DNA of 33,572 nt from Saccoglossus kowalevskii (GCF_000003605.2 NW_003123424.1:52724-86295), one strand, 5' to 3'; positions 1-13,778 are shown, counted from the first letter of the stretch. The notes: generated by a model not told the origin, from the sequence alone. Numbers and translations are program-made.

Positions 1-145
1 CCAAGAGCATAGTTAGTAATTTAGAGTAAATAAATGACTGGTCTAGTATCTACAGAAATTGGGAGTATTAAATTACTCTTCCAAAATGGAAATATTTGGT
101 CAGAAATTAAACAGGATAAGCTATTCATGCATTTTTTGTATCAAA

Positions 146-181
146 ACTGAATTTCATTTGTCCAGACAAATGAAATTCAGT
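146..181. repeat. 36-bp near-perfect palindrome
   Basis: Arms 146-162 and 165-181 are exact reverse complements of 17 bp separated by a 2-nt spacer (CA). The pairing stops abruptly on both sides. It lies just upstream of a degenerate tandem repeat. It could be the core of a foldback element or a cruciform-forming site; no function can be assigned. Confidence 0.9.
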
Positions 182-274
182 ACATGTACAGAGATATAGT
201 AATGTGGTCAAAAAGCAAGATTGCAGGCAGTCAACAATCTTTTTTTGTCCCGATTGTGAAATTAATTGTCATGG

Positions 275-815
275 ACATGTATAATTTGAAGAGAAAAAAA
301 TATGTCAAGTTGGTCGTTTTGAATTCGAACACGAAACAAATCATCAAGAACATGTATCTCAACATAAACAATGTTTGTATCAAATTTGAACAAACAACGA
401 CATATCCTGTCAAAGAAACCACATTTTTCAGAAAACAAGATGTATGCAAGTCGGCAAACAAACACACTGATAAAAACATGTATTATTATATTTATGATGT
501 ATGTGCCAAATATGAATGAAAATGGTCTAAAAGCCTTGGTGATATAGTTGTATGGCAACCAGTCACCAGTCTTCGTAGACATGTAATATAAAACGCACAA
601 TGCATGTACCAAATTTGAACAAAAACTGACAAAAGTATGCACAAGATACCACAGTCGGCCATCATTGATCCGATCACAAAACAAATCATAATAAACATTT
701 ATACTAAGATATTATATGTATATGTATAAAGTATGTGCCAATTTTGAACAAAAACTTACAAAGTATGCACAAGATACCACATTTTCAAAAACCAAATTGG
801 CTGCAAGTCAAACAT
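275..815. repeat. Degenerate tandem repeat, period about 100-130 bp
   Basis: A core resembling GTATGTGCCAAATTTGAAC recurs near 376, 499, 604 and 731, with a weaker relative near 278. Each core is followed by related text (a TATGCACAAGATACCAC block near 633 and 764, then ACAAACAAATCAT-like and AACATGTAT-like blocks). Spacings are about 127, 102 and 130 bp. The open frames across it on both strands (184-519 +, 262-684 -) follow the repeat and show no recognisable protein, so I treat the region as noncoding satellite-like DNA. Confidence 0.7.
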
Positions 816-3800
816 ATTGCATTGAATCAGCAAACCACTGTATGTGCATATGTCCCAGGATAAGTACTGAAATATGACCCTGGACTGAAGGACGGACATT
901 GAATTATAAGTCCTCGTTTCGAACTTTGTTCGAACGGGAACTAATAAAGCTGGCAGTCCCAGTTTGCCCAAACGTATATTTTGGTATTGTGTGCATTTTA
1001 TAGGTTTATTGTTTTAGGTAGAAGCCTACTCATAAATTAAAATACCAATAATTTAATCATATTGTAATAAACTGTACTCCAAGGCAATAAATGATAATGA
1101 CTTTAAAAAAAGATGGGGTCACCAGCCTTATTTTCAAGAAATTGATGGTTCTATTTTAGTGGAAAGTCGCCATTTTGACACTATTATAACACTTTTACCA
1201 CAGGTTCTATGGCAGATATATTATGCAATATCTCAAAATCTAACCTAGTGTCATAGGCTGAAAAAATCGTATATTGATAATAATGGAGTACTTTTTGTTG
1301 TTCTGAATTATTGACAAATCTGGGTTTTAAGTGTCAAAAATGCATTTTTGTTAATATTGTGTTCTTTGTTGTTCTAGGGATTGTTTTTAAAATAGCGATT
1401 TACAAGAAATGTTAGGACACGTTTCTCAAAAGCTTAACTGTAACACACAAAATAATGCTATTTCATTGTACCATGGGACATTAGCTTCATGATTGTACAT
1501 AATAAACTAATCAACATTGTCATGCGATTTATGACCAATTTTGTCAAAAATTATGAGTAGTATTGAATCATATATCGTATTTCATTCAACATCGCACTGA
1601 TTCAAGTGAGAAAAAACATTGAAGATGATTTAGTGAATACGATTCTTTTTCTCATTAACATATTATACTGTGTGGTAGGCAAGTCTTCTAACAAGCTTTG
1701 GATAAAAGGCTACTCGATGCTTTTGCAATTATTACTAGAATTCGTTAGACCAGTAATATTTGGCTCAGTGTTGTTATAAAACAAGTGTATATCTAGAGTA
1801 TGTAAAAAGAATATAGAATGGTTGTATTGAACATGTGCATCTCGTATTTTAAAGAATGCACACGATTCAACACACAACACTCATAATGGTGCCAATAAAA
1901 TTGTGTATCACCCTAATGTGGTACATAACAGTATCATACATTGTTCTCTTCTCAATGAAAGCTGGGCTAACTGATTGAAGTAGAAAAGTTCTAAGCTGTG
2001 TAGTAGAACATCAGTTAGTATGTATATATAGTTTTAATACATATGCTATCCTTACACAGAAGGGAATCACAATTTCATTCATGCACCATTCAAGGGGGTT
2101 GAGCTAATTTCATGCAAATGTTTGTGAAGGGTCATATATTTTTATGTACGCGACTTTCAAAAACACCATCCTACCCCTTGTACTTTCTGTCCAGTCCCTT
2201 ACGGTAGTGTAATTTCTGTAACAACATATACACAATATCAGGTATATAATGTACAAGGTAAACTACAGTGTATGTGATACAGACACATTATTCCACCATG
2301 CGTACATAAATAATCAAATATCAGTGATGAAGGCACCGGGGGTGCCCCGAAGAATGTGCGACGAATTGTGCTTTCAAAAGAATGATGAGCAGATCTCGCC
2401 CCGTGCAACATTTCGTGCAGTCGCCTCTAATAATCCTGAACACTGAATTTGGTTTTCAAAAATATTATATGACAAAACTTGCCCTAGCTGACCCATAGGT
2501 ATGCACATGTTATATAACATGTTATTTAGATTAAATTCACAATGAGTTTTGTGAAATTCATTGTCAAACAATAGAAGTGTGAACAAATTAATAACCCACT
2601 AAACAATACAGTGTATTTTGTTTGTGGAAACGTTAAATGTGGTCAAACATGTGTCGAAAACATTACGTGCTAAATTTACTACATTGTACTACGAAATATT
2701 TACCATTCAAAACAAAACCCATCATATCGATAGATCTTATTCAGTATTTCATGGACGAGCCAAATGAGTCTACAGTACATTATCCTGTCTTGGTGATGAA
2801 AAAATGAATATCTTTCATTCTACGACCTCCATATTTCATTAACAAAAAATCTAGTAGGTAAAATCGTTTAAATAATGTTCGTATGTGCTATTCGTGTAAA
2901 CAATGTAGACAAAAACATCTTCTTTAAAATGAAGGCTTCACAAAAAATATATTGTTATGTACATTGCAGACAGCATTAAAACTTTCATTGCTGTAGTAAA
3001 CAAAATAACTATTATGCAGTTAGAAAACAGATTTACTATAATATCGCTCCCTATCAAAAATACATCACAAGAACTAGTCCACTATCGTTAAGTCGAGTCA
3101 TATTATACCACAACTTTCATTGAATGTAGAAATGAACTGCGAACGAAGCTTACGGAATATTCATGAAACACGGAATAGAATATTAATAACGATGTAATTG
3201 CATATAATTCATTATACCATGAAATACGAACAAAGATTTTTGATTTATGTGAATATGTCCTACGCAATTGATCCTTTATTTCATAGTTTTGATTGAGTTA
3301 TATATATATTTATTTTATATTATTCCACAACGTTTTTCTCACCTTCTGCGAGTTCATTTTCATTAATAGATTAATGTACAAAGTACAAATGTGTTACCTT
3401 CGAAGAATGTTCTTGAATTATAAAAAAAAACAATAAGTATGTCAAAGAAGCTATTCGTTCTAATTGCAAAAGAATATTATTGCGACTTGAATTTTATCTT
3501 TTAAATTACACAAAAATCATAAATCTTGGATTTGTTTGCAAGCATCTAAAAAGATGATTGAACCACATGCTGAAATAAATGAGACAGAATTAAATATATG
3601 TCATACCTTTTTGGTCCAACATGTGCTGTTTCTGAATTTTTAGTCATCTTTTTTCTACCAGAAGTTTGCATGGAAATGTTGAGATATGTTAAATTTCAGA
3701 GCTGCTTGCGAGAATTATATGAAGGATTATATTTGTTTCTCATAAAAAATTAAAACCTCGACCAAACCACGTAACTGATCGAAATTATTTTATGTTCCCC

Positions 3801-4864
3801 TTAAGAAGCTATTATAAACATACATTTCAAAATTTTTGGTATTTTTTTTCGAAGATTGGTTTTGTCGTTAAATTGTGTTTAACTGTGTCTGTTCAGTTGA
3901 GAGACATAACATGAAAATTGACAAAATATAGAATAACTGAGACATCAGTCAAAAATCTACTCCCTGTTTAGAAGAAATCCAATAAGGCGACCAAATCAAT
4001 CACAATAATTTGTTTGTTGTTTGCTTTACTTTTACAGTATTCTTTCCCAGATCGGGATTTAGAACGGCGTTTTGCAGTTGCGAGTACATAAAATAAATTG
4101 TTAATTACAAAGCAATATTAATGTTCATATCATGTACAGATTCTCATCTACCATCGAACATACGTGTATCCGTCAGATGTATCGTATGTGTCACCACGGT
4201 ACACTTCCTGAACTGTCGACAATACACCAACAAATCACGTCTTCTGTCAACCAAGGAATTGTTCTTTTTTTCAATTTTAAAATACTACTTTCACATACAA
4301 TGTAAAAAATAACATATAAGGATCGTAGATAACTGCGGTTCCCTGTCTACACAATTTATAGAATTGAAGAATTACACACACCTCGTGTAGGATTAATCGG
4401 CATACGCAGTCTCGACCCCGGCTAGGTTACTTAGTGCTTTTTAAATTATGTGAATTTGGGGTTTACTTTTTTCAGCTAAAATGAGGATCCTCATATTTGC
4501 TAGGATTTGGTTTATAATGGGATACAAAATTACTGTTAAAATTATTTATGATGAAATAGTTTTGCTCAGACATGTATTCAAATCGTAGTTCAAAAAAAAT
4601 ATGGAAGAGTAGACTATGGCTGTTTTTTCAAAATAATATTAACATCAATTCCTTTGTTGTGTGCCCTGAATCCAGTATAGGTCTAAGATGGGGTCAGTTT
4701 GAGGTAAACTTTGTTTTAGATTTTTCTGTTTGACGGCACGTGTCTACCATTTTTTCAGGAAAGTGAACCCCGGCCCAACACTGTATGGGTGTAGTTTGGA
4801 TGTTAAATGAAATTATTGCGCGCAGTGCATTGCGGGATATTTGACGAGTTGGGAAAAGAGCCGT

Positions 4865-4900
4865 CTAAAAACGTGTATACCTGATTTTCTACGTTTTTAG
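4865..4900. repeat. Hairpin with 10-bp perfect arms
   Basis: CTAAAAACGT at 4865-4874 is the exact reverse complement of ACGTTTTTAG at 4891-4900, leaving a 16-nt loop. It sits in a locally CpG-richer patch (about 4795-4910). Function unknown; it may be a relic of an inverted-repeat element. Confidence 0.7.
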
Positions 4901-7900
4901 ATCGTCTGTGACCTGTAAAATAGGCCATTAGAACGAATATTAAGTTCCTAATTGAAGTAATTCACAGTCATGTTACATTTTCAGAAAATAGACAAATTAT
5001 TCCTTTGTTAGGAGTGCATTTCGTAATTATTCTATTTTGATGACGTACATGTTATTTTCTCTCATGAAAGCATGTTTTTTTCTGAATTTGCATTGTGCAC
5101 TTATAATGTACAAACAACTACCGTGAGTAGAGTACAATATTTATCAACATTTATTACTGTCACGATTATTTGTTATTTCATTTTACCGAGGTCAAATCAA
5201 TAAAGTTATTTCCAGACTACCATAGAAATTAAAATCATCGGGATAAATCATTGCGACAATTGACAATTTGACTAATTGTTTTATTTTCAGCTCAATTCAT
5301 AAAGTTAACACGAATTTACGCAATCACAATAATGTGCTAACGGATTGATACTCTGAAGGGTAAATCATTAGCTACAGTGTGTCAACATATTTAAGGGAAT
5401 CAAACATCAGATGGAACGATCGTATCAACAAGTTCATCGGTGCTGTTGTCTCGTGTTATCTCGCGTGGCTTCAAGTTGATGTGATTCTAAATGTTGCTGA
5501 TAAGAACGCGCCAAGTGTTGGGACTTCTGTGATAGACTGTCGCTGACATTGAGAAGATTGGGTACACTCAGGTATTTGAAATTTGAATCACTAGTATTTA
5601 CGTATCCATAGTAACAGCATGTATCCTCTGTGCTTATTTCTATGCATACAAACATAAAAACATGTTATTTCGAATACATTGATGATAGTGACCGATGTTC
5701 TCTAAAATCAGCATGAAATATTTATAAATACATCACGCATGAAATACACCCTGTCGCGTTTTTCGCTCTTCAGTCTACTTCAAAACAACCGTTTTTTACA
5801 TTTTACGTTTCGCGTTATGTGATTCCATGACGAATGGAAAGAGATGAACAGCATGCTAGACATGGGTTAAGTGGTCACATCTGCATGTTCCCATGTTGGT
5901 ATATTCCAACCTCAGACATCTTACCACAACTTATAATATATGTGTTATATCATTTTGTTGGCACTTTTGATGCCAAAATATAATATAATCAACCTACCAA
6001 TTAGATACGTTGTCTACTTTGCCGAGCTTGTCTGCAAAATGTCTTTCTTCACTCTGACTACAATGTCGTGTTTCATGTCATAGTGTTAAACTGGAGTGGA
6101 TTTTAGTTCGATATGTGTTTAGGTGTTGAGTGTGGTATTCAACGTATACCATCGAGAAATGCGCATTATTTCGAATACATGCCAGTCACCATGGTAGGTT
6201 ATACAGCTCAAAGTGTTTTCTCGGGACTGTTGTTAATACACTAAGTGTTTTATATACTTATGTATTTATGTAAATTACCACGTCCTTCACTGGATTAGCA
6301 TGACACAATTTGAACAAAGACGTATTAACCCCCGGTGAAAAATGTGTCGTCTAATATAATATTTCAAACTAGTCATGTGATTTATTGTGATTCTAGTGAA
6401 ATGAATCTATTCATAATAATTATAATAGCGTAATTCAATGTCAATGTCAAATGACAGGCACGGTAATAAGTTGCTTCATTGTTATGCATGATTGTGGCAT
6501 TAATATGGGTTTTATACGATCGGCAACTGACCTGGTGCGTGAATGAGTTGGTGGGAAATAATTATCTTAGGCATGGGCATCTGTAATTTAAGCTGAATTG
6601 CAACATCGGTTTATATTAGGTTTCACGAAAAGTATATTAATGTCGTGGTAACATACGACAGGTGTGTGTTATTGATTATTTGGTTGTGTGTGTACATATT
6701 TAAGACTGAAGGTAACGCGCTGTTTTATATTTCATTTGTCGTAACCTTGACTGATCAGTCACAAAATGTATTTGTTTTGACATCGCGTTGTAGGATAAAT
6801 AAATATATATATACTGAGTTATATGTACAGCTCTGTTTTTTATTGAACAGGGATACGCCTGCATTACGGTCAAGGTTCATAATCATTGGGTGACATATCA
6901 GTTGGTTATTGAACATTTGGTGACAGTGAAGACAGTTGTACTAAACGTGGTCTGAGCTCGAGAGTATGTGAAACACACTCCATGACCTAAATCATCATAT
7001 ATCATTTTACAACTTAGAGATCATAACTTAGGATAAGTCGACAAACAAGTATTGAAATAAGGAAAACAGATAGGTACTTTCAGCTCTTTATTTCACGGTG
7101 TCTGTCGAATGTTAGCTCAATTGACACGGTAACCTAGCAACCGAAAAGCTCATCCATTGTTCCATTGACACAAATTTACTCAGCCGACAAATTGTATGTC
7201 GTATGCAATAGTCAGAACCCAAAATGAGTTTCAGTCACGTCACTGCGGTTTTTGAAATTATTCAATATTTTTGGATTATTGATTTGAATAATTAACTAAT
7301 AATTGACCTGTAGAATTTGAAAAGCTCAACAACTCCTAGACGGTAAGTGAATTGAAATCATATTGGAAACAATACGGGTTCATCTTAGCATTGTGAATGC
7401 GTGTATCACAATAAAACCTGCTATGCTTGCCAGCACGAATAAAAACATGACGTGTGTGACAATTATTGTAAACTGCACCAGTGCAATCACAGATAAATTC
7501 CAGAGCGGCAAAAATTGTGACACAATGGATAAATCTCATAGTACCGTTTCAGCATCAATTCACGGACTAGTGACGTATGTAATATTATTTTCTTTGACTA
7601 CATTTTCATGAATACAAAAAATATGAAAACTGCTCAGTTATCCATCTTACCAACTGACAATAACAACATTACAACAAATGCTTCGTGTCATCGTTGATTT
7701 GACAGTTTATACACACATGCATATATGCTTATTACAACATGCTGCGTGTGGTCATGTGTATAAATCGGCTTTCAGTCAACTACCCATAATATCTCAAATT
7801 AAAAAGTTCCTACCTATCATAACTATACCAGCTTGTTATTAAGTCACTGTGCAACCAATCATAAGATTATATTGCAGCAATGTTGAAACCTTATCTTCCT

Positions 7901-8261
7901 TCTATAGCTAGTCTTAGGTTCTCTTCTATGTTTTCGCTTGAGGTACCTCATATCAAGTTTGGCAACTATAGCGATATAGCGTCTGTCGTAATTCACATAA
8001 AAACAGCCCCGGTCATTGTAGTCATTTTCAAAACAGTACTGGAAAAGATAAATGTCAAGTGTTTTAATACATTGCTGAATATTTTATTGTCGTGCACTCT
8101 TGATCAATTTGTATTTTAAAAAGCGCAATATAAGTGAATAAATTATTAAAAAGCTTATATGTGTGAAGTTTGGCAAAAGACACATTTTCATTCACCGACT
8201 GATCATTTAAATATTATTGTATAGTGACAACCACTGGGTTATGATTTCTTGTAACACAACT

Positions 8262-8288
8262 CTTGGTACCCAGTCAGCTGGGTTCAAG
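8262..8288. repeat. Short imperfect hairpin
   Basis: CTTG pairs with CAAG and ACCCAG pairs with CTGGGT around a TCAG loop, with a single bulge between the two stems. It lies in otherwise unannotated AT-rich DNA. Likely incidental. Confidence 0.45.
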
Positions 8289-9529
8289 TGTAATCAAATA
8301 TATACGATTAATTTATCGATTTTTAATGTAGATGGGGCAGCCATCTTGAATACGTGACTGTCTTAATTTGGGTTGTTATAAAGTGAGTTCGCACATCGAC
8401 ATCGGGATGAAAAATACTATCTTTATTGTCGGAGATATCACAATGCTGTGTTGGTAACTCTAGTGCATTTTTACTGAATCTTTTTACTGAATTTGAAGGC
8501 ATTCAAAAAACATAGGCATAGCCCGGTAGATACCCAACCCACGAATGTATTCCCTTGCTTAATATAATGGAATATTTCACGGTTCTGGTCTTTAATTGAT
8601 GTCAGTAACATCATGATGCATATAACATAATGCGCTTTGAGAAAGAAGGTTGTAAGAAATCAAAACAAAATAATTTTACATACTGTACATACCTAGAACC
8701 TAGGTTTACATTCCTAGAACCTATACCTGTACCTACAATCCTTAAACCGGAATTCATATCATCCTCACAGTCTTAGGTAGCACACCCCTTCTCCCGGAAG
8801 ACTGCATCACATTATTTTCATCTTTAGAGCCACTTGTGGGTGATGAAATCTGTAAAGGGATTGCATGTAGCACATGAATCACGGCGAAATTGAAGGCCTT
8901 GCGGTTTTAGGAAAATGAATCGCGTTTCAATATTCAACAAGACTTCATCAAAGCTTCCTATATAATATATCGTCTTTACGATTAAATATTCTTATTTGGT
9001 CCGTTATTATGTCAATCACGTCAGTGTAATGTATACACACATATGGTGAAATATGACGTGACATCTGTAAACGCATTTCCAGTTTCATGCGTGAATAAAC
9101 ATTGTCTCATCCGTGTCCCATTGCACAGATGAGTAGACATAATCACGACACCTGTACCATTCAAGTATTACAAGATCTGCTAGATTTATAAAGCTTTAAA
9201 TGCACATATACAATGATGAATAGATTTAGAATAGAGCTAGACTTGGAGAAGATTTTCAAAAACATTCTCCGTATATCCGTGTTTTTTCATTGACAAATGT
9301 ATTGTTCATTATTAGAAATAAGCTGCATAACCTTATTTTGCCGTCGTTGTTAAATGTATATGGACAATTGATATGTCACGGTGCAATATAAGGTTTTAGA
9401 GACAAGTGTTGTCACGTATTTATCCAAATATTGCATACAAATTAGAGCATTAATTGTGCTCAGGGACAGAGTGATAGATTTGAATATTTGCCCGTTCGCA
9501 ATTTTTTCTCTCATTTGTTTTCTCTGCAG

Positions 9530-9637
9530 AGTGTGTTCGTTTAGGATCTAGACTGACCACAATTAAGGCCCAGCCATAAACATGGCTTTTGTTGGAACAC
9601 ATTTATATGTTCAATCAATTCGTGGACAACTAATCCG
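9530..9637 (+). other. Candidate small exon with strong splice sites and a start codon
   Basis: A long pyrimidine tract ending in TCTCTGCAG (AG at 9528-9529) precedes the segment, and CCG|GTAAGT follows it (donor GT at 9638-9639), so it reads as a 108-nt exon on the + strand. All three frames are stopped before 9582, where an ATG in strong context (A at -3, G at +4) opens 18 codons plus two bases to the donor. That pattern fits a 5' UTR or first-coding exon, or an exon of a noncoding RNA. Its peptide (starts MAFVGTHLYV) is not recognised. Splicing into the acceptor at 12001 would end after 11 more residues. Splicing into 23828 would stop at once, so if it belongs to the receptor gene it would be untranslated leader. 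Only splice-site quality supports it. Confidence 0.3.
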
Positions 9638-12600
9638 GTAAGTGACTAGTTTGTGCTGATCGATGTTTTGACATTTTTCGTGTCTTGGATCCTGAAAGTC
9701 GTTTTCACGGTTTCTAATTTCACGGGTGAAGAGGGCGTGTGTAGTCTATGCGAATAGCAGGTGGTAGACACATGTGTAATTACAACTGATATGAAACAAC
9801 TAACCTGCTTCTAAGTATGGACTGACAATGATGATTAAAAAAGATAATTCACAAAATTAATTATTTAATAATTATTTCAGATAACTACTGACAGTTGTAA
9901 AAAAAATGGACGTCGGCTATCCGTATTCAAATCAAGTTTAAATTGTTATTTAATATTTAGGTTATCGTGGCATTTGTTTGAATAATTTCCCGTCTAACAC
10001 TAACGTTATTGCTTCGTAAATATGGTATCGATCGGTTCTGATGTGTTAGACATTGGACAAATATGCCTCGTAAATGAGCGGAAAAAAATATCATATTTCG
10101 AGAAAATATCCACGATTCGAGATTTTAATTGGATTAATACAGTTGTGGTTATTTCAAAAATTGCAATCTTTTATTAAAAATGAATTAAAATATTTAGACC
10201 GCGTTAACATTAAATACATTTTGAGGCAGTGCGAATATTCCGAGACCTCAATGTCAACATCTGAATGCGAGGTCAGAGTTTGCAGACAACCCATTCCTTG
10301 TATACATTTCAATCAATATAAAACGAGTTGGAACAGATGGGACCGTGGTTAGACAGCTCTACGTCAACATGTTTTTGTATTCAAGTTTAAAGTAAACATT
10401 TCCATTCTTTGTCCGTAAACACTTAAATGATTTGGCCGCTGGCCGTCTATTAAATCAATACCATTAGAGGATTAGTTAATTCACAAAATATTTAGGGTAA
10501 TATCGAGCTTTTCATTATCATTTGCAATCAAACAAGTAATTTACTACGTAGCCTTCCGATTAGTGCACATCATCCACCCCCACCCCACCCCCACTGAATT
10601 TCCACCAAACAACACATCACGTATGGACAAGGTAATTTGTTCATAGGTATGTGATTAATGTCGCAAATAAAGTGTTTGTATCTCTGATTGTTTTGACGAT
10701 GAAGTTAATCTCAATTTAGTAACACGGGACCCTAAAACTCAGTCTTCAAATAACAATAGCACTTTATATTGAAATAGCTAATCAGAATTTTGATTGAAGG
10801 TATGTACTTCGCATTATATGTGTTATAAATTGTAGAAGTTTACGGTGAAGGGTAAATGATATGCATACTTTATTATTCTTTATGGACTGGATACGGCTTT
10901 TGCGGCCCTAGGTCTTGCGGCAGAAGCGCTCGAGTTTGCGAGCTTACGTACGTTTGCTCTAATTCATTTAAACGTTTCCTCTATTACAACATTGTGTTTA
11001 TTTGGTGAACATATACCCACAGTACTGCATGTGTTCGAACATGTTTTAGTTGGTTCAGTACTTTGTTTCGGGGGTTGTGGCGAATAACTTTAATATTTTG
11101 TTAATGCTGGTTATTACCTCAATGGATTGTGTCAGCCTGTAGTTAAGGAGACGTGTTCAGACATCGTTACAATTCAGTCATTCAGAATTCATACTGTTTC
11201 ATTTGCATATAATAGGTATCTACCATAACCGGTAATAATAAACAATGCTGTTGACTACGGTGAGATCTGCTTTTATTAAATTACTAAATAAAATCGACTT
11301 AAATACAGTGAATGCATAACTTAACGGAATGTTTATTGAAAACCATCACAATTACATATTACAGATACTATGGATGTATATCAATAATTGCAATAAGTTT
11401 CCAACCCTGGTTTTTTTTTTACGCTGGTACGTATCGCAAATAACTACTTAGTCACGTAATAAACATACATATGTCATAAGTAGGATACAACCCATTGAGG
11501 CAACAATCATGTAAATTATTGGCATATCAGGATGACTTCATAGTTGTTCGAAAGCCGCGGTAACATATGCATACATCGTAGTAACAGTTCTCAAACGCAC
11601 CAATCAGTTTTCCTTTCTTCAATGTACACGTGGAAGACGTCATTTCCCTTGTTCCAAAACAAACAAAGATTCGTCATTTGTTTTCATGACGTTTATACAC
11701 GAATATTGAAATCAATGTTATCAAATACAGGCCCTCGGTGTATTTTGTCTAAGTATGTTTGGGAGGTAACGAAGAAACTACTATAGTGAGCGAGAACTTG
11801 CTTGGCGGAATCAATGACAAAATGTCCAAACCCGTTAAGTTTACTCAAAACAGATTTTATTTTCATAGGTACATGCTGTATTGAATGTGTTTTTAATTTT
11901 AGTTAGTTGAATCCACCTACGTGCGTGTTTCATTTTGAAGTACAGCTGTGCGCAATGCTATACATCTTCTGTGATCGTTTTTTGTCTTGACGTTTTGCAG
12001 GTCAGTATGCGATGACCAAAGGCCAGCCATCTGACAAGCTTGTCATGAGCGGGGTCAAAAGTTCGATGACATTTTGAAAAATAATCTATTTCGGATTAGT
12101 TTACAAATTCAATCACAATAACTGAACTTCCAATTCACTGATATGATTTGGTTTGTTAAGCAATTTAAACACTGGTAATTAAGCCTTGTGAATTTTGACG
12201 AAGCTATATTTGTATTTTGTATTTATATTTGAGAACTAACGGGAGAAAGTCCTATTTCACATCTTATATTTCACTAAGTGAACACAATACCCCGGAAGTA
12301 AATTGTACTCATCATATCAGTCATGACCTCGCTTTTGTAGGGATGGCGCTAATCGAACCTTCAATCTCCCCGATACCCGGTGGACATGGTGACCATTTTG
12401 TGATTTCTGAATACAACAAAAATGATGGATGATAACAAGTTAATTGGTGTGTATCGTCGTCTCAAATCCAGGTTAATGGATTACATTTGACGTAATCAGT
12501 TAATATTGTTCATCGCCATTGTTGCCATGCGATTCATAGCTCTCTCGATTGATTGATCAATTAATGGATAAAACATGTTCACGGTTACCTAATATATTCA

Positions 12601-12914
12601 CAAGTTGGATTTTCCCAGTAAGCATTCACTGCTCCAGGGTGTATTGTTTATTGTGGGTTGATACTGAATCTATTGTTGACATGCCCGACTGTCATGTCCT
12701 TCTCCCAACGTTCCTACATAATTGTTTACATAACTGCTTTGAAAGCGACACGATTTACAATAAAAATAGTCACAGATCATAAACCTTTCCTGTGTTGTAG
12801 TGTAAATATCGCATGTCTTGTGATAACTTAGCTCATTTGTATCAAGAATTGTTTACTTATTCAATCGACAACCATAACACAAATGTTATTTCCTGTTGAA
12901 AAATATTAGTAACA
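9638..12914. other. Gene-poor DNA with minor sequence features
   Basis: No supported gene. Features seen are a C-tract at 10574-10594 (three runs of four to five C, hence G-runs on the minus strand), a CpG-denser patch at about 10894-10960, a T-run near 11410, a good acceptor before 12001, and a 14-bp perfect palindrome TGACAAGCTTGTCA at 12032-12045. The open frames here are short and not recognised. Confidence 0.45.
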
Positions 12915-12921
12915 TTTCACA
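12915..12921. repeat. Left target-site duplication TTTCACA
   Basis: The same seven bases recur at 13064-13070, immediately after the MITE. A longer eight-base match fails at one position (A versus G). Confidence 0.65.
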
Positions 12922-13063
12922 GGGGCGGATCTAGGATTCTGGAATAGGGGGGGCGATAAATTGGTCGAAGGCCAAGTTCGCGAGTGCCGATTGCGCGAAG
13001 CCCTGTTGGTTGTTAAAAATAGGGGGGCCACGGCCCCCTCGGCCCCCTTTAAATCCGCCAATG
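12922..13063. mobile_element. Non-autonomous hAT-like MITE flanked by a 7-bp duplication
   Basis: This 142-bp GC-rich segment stands out from its AT-rich surroundings. It begins GGGGCGGAT (CAGGGGCGGAT if two flanking bases are counted) and ends ATCCGCCAATG, so the ends form short imperfect inverted repeats. Inside lie G-runs near 12946, C-runs near 13034-13047 and a 7-bp-arm hairpin at 13023-13038. TTTCACA occurs directly on both sides (12915-12921 and 13064-13070), as expected for a target-site duplication. CAGGG-type ends and a 7-8 bp duplication are typical of hAT elements; the superfamily is inference. There is no room for a transposase gene. Confidence 0.75.
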
Positions 13064-13070
13064 TTTCACA
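13064..13070. repeat. Right target-site duplication TTTCACA
   Basis: Matches 12915-12921 exactly and abuts the right end of the MITE. Confidence 0.65.
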
Positions 13071-13778
13071 TAATGTAGTCTAAAATAAAGAACACAATGT
13101 AAATAATCCGTTAAATGTCAGACTGGCACATATTAAACGTATATTATTCACATTGTTATTTCGGGAAAGGACACAATTTTCGGCATCCAAACCCATTTTA
13201 GTCAATGATGTGTACAGAGACTGACACACGTACCCAGAAATATATAAATCTAACACGTTTATATGAATGATGACCTAAATACACAATTAGTATGGAGTTT
13301 ACTACAATATTATATGATTTGCAAATTTAGTAAATACTCCATTAGTGTTAAATTTAGAAATGTCTATATATGATATGTAAAATTAAGCTACTGGAAGTCA
13401 TCTTTTAACCTGGTTAACTGTAATCGCATTTGTACAGGGTATAGAAAAGCTTTCAGAATTCTGTGTAAATTACCTAGGGCTTTTATTTGTGAGATTTTGT
13501 TGTTAGTATATATACGAACCTGCATATATAGAAGGTTTTGAGATTTTTTGGATGTCACCTAACCGTTAACAGTGTAGTTGTCGCATTCATCATTCATTTC
13601 TTTTTTATTTTTATAATCTCGCAAACGTTCGCTATCTGTCCAACCTCGCCATAATTTTCATTGAATTAATGGTTATACATATTAGTGTGCACCGTAACAC
13701 CGTATTAATCAGTCAAATAAGTTTACTTATCTGGTCAGATCTTGGTATTTTCAGACGTGGGGTAATTTATCGTATGTA

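Larger units (their letters stand above)
816..9529. other. Gene-poor AT-rich DNA, nothing recognised
   Basis: No open frame above about 80 codons and no recognisable protein domain, tRNA or rRNA was found on either strand. Individual pyrimidine-AG motifs occur (for example before 4759 and 5291), but none sits in a convincing exon. A 10-bp-arm hairpin at 4865-4900 and an imperfect hairpin at 8262-8288 are the only compact structures noted. Intergenic or long 5' intron sequence of the receptor gene are both possible. Confidence 0.5.

Noticed and set aside
184-684. Open frames of 111 codons (+) and 140 codons (-) overlapping at the left end
   Set aside because: They run through a degenerate tandem repeat, overlap each other on opposite strands and resemble no protein, so the openness follows from the repeat's composition.
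7363-7611. 82-codon frame with a hydrophobic end, possibly a small secreted or anchored protein
   Set aside because: It lacks an ATG at its start, is overlapped by an antisense frame of similar length and has no recognisable motif.
10574-10594. G-quadruplex on the minus strand
   Set aside because: Only three runs of four or more G are present plus one GG, so a standard four-tract motif is not met without splitting a run.
12001-12060. Second exon continuing from 9637, based on the TTTTGCAG acceptor before 12001
   Set aside because: The joined frame stops after 11 residues and no donor was evident in the expected place; too weak to annotate.
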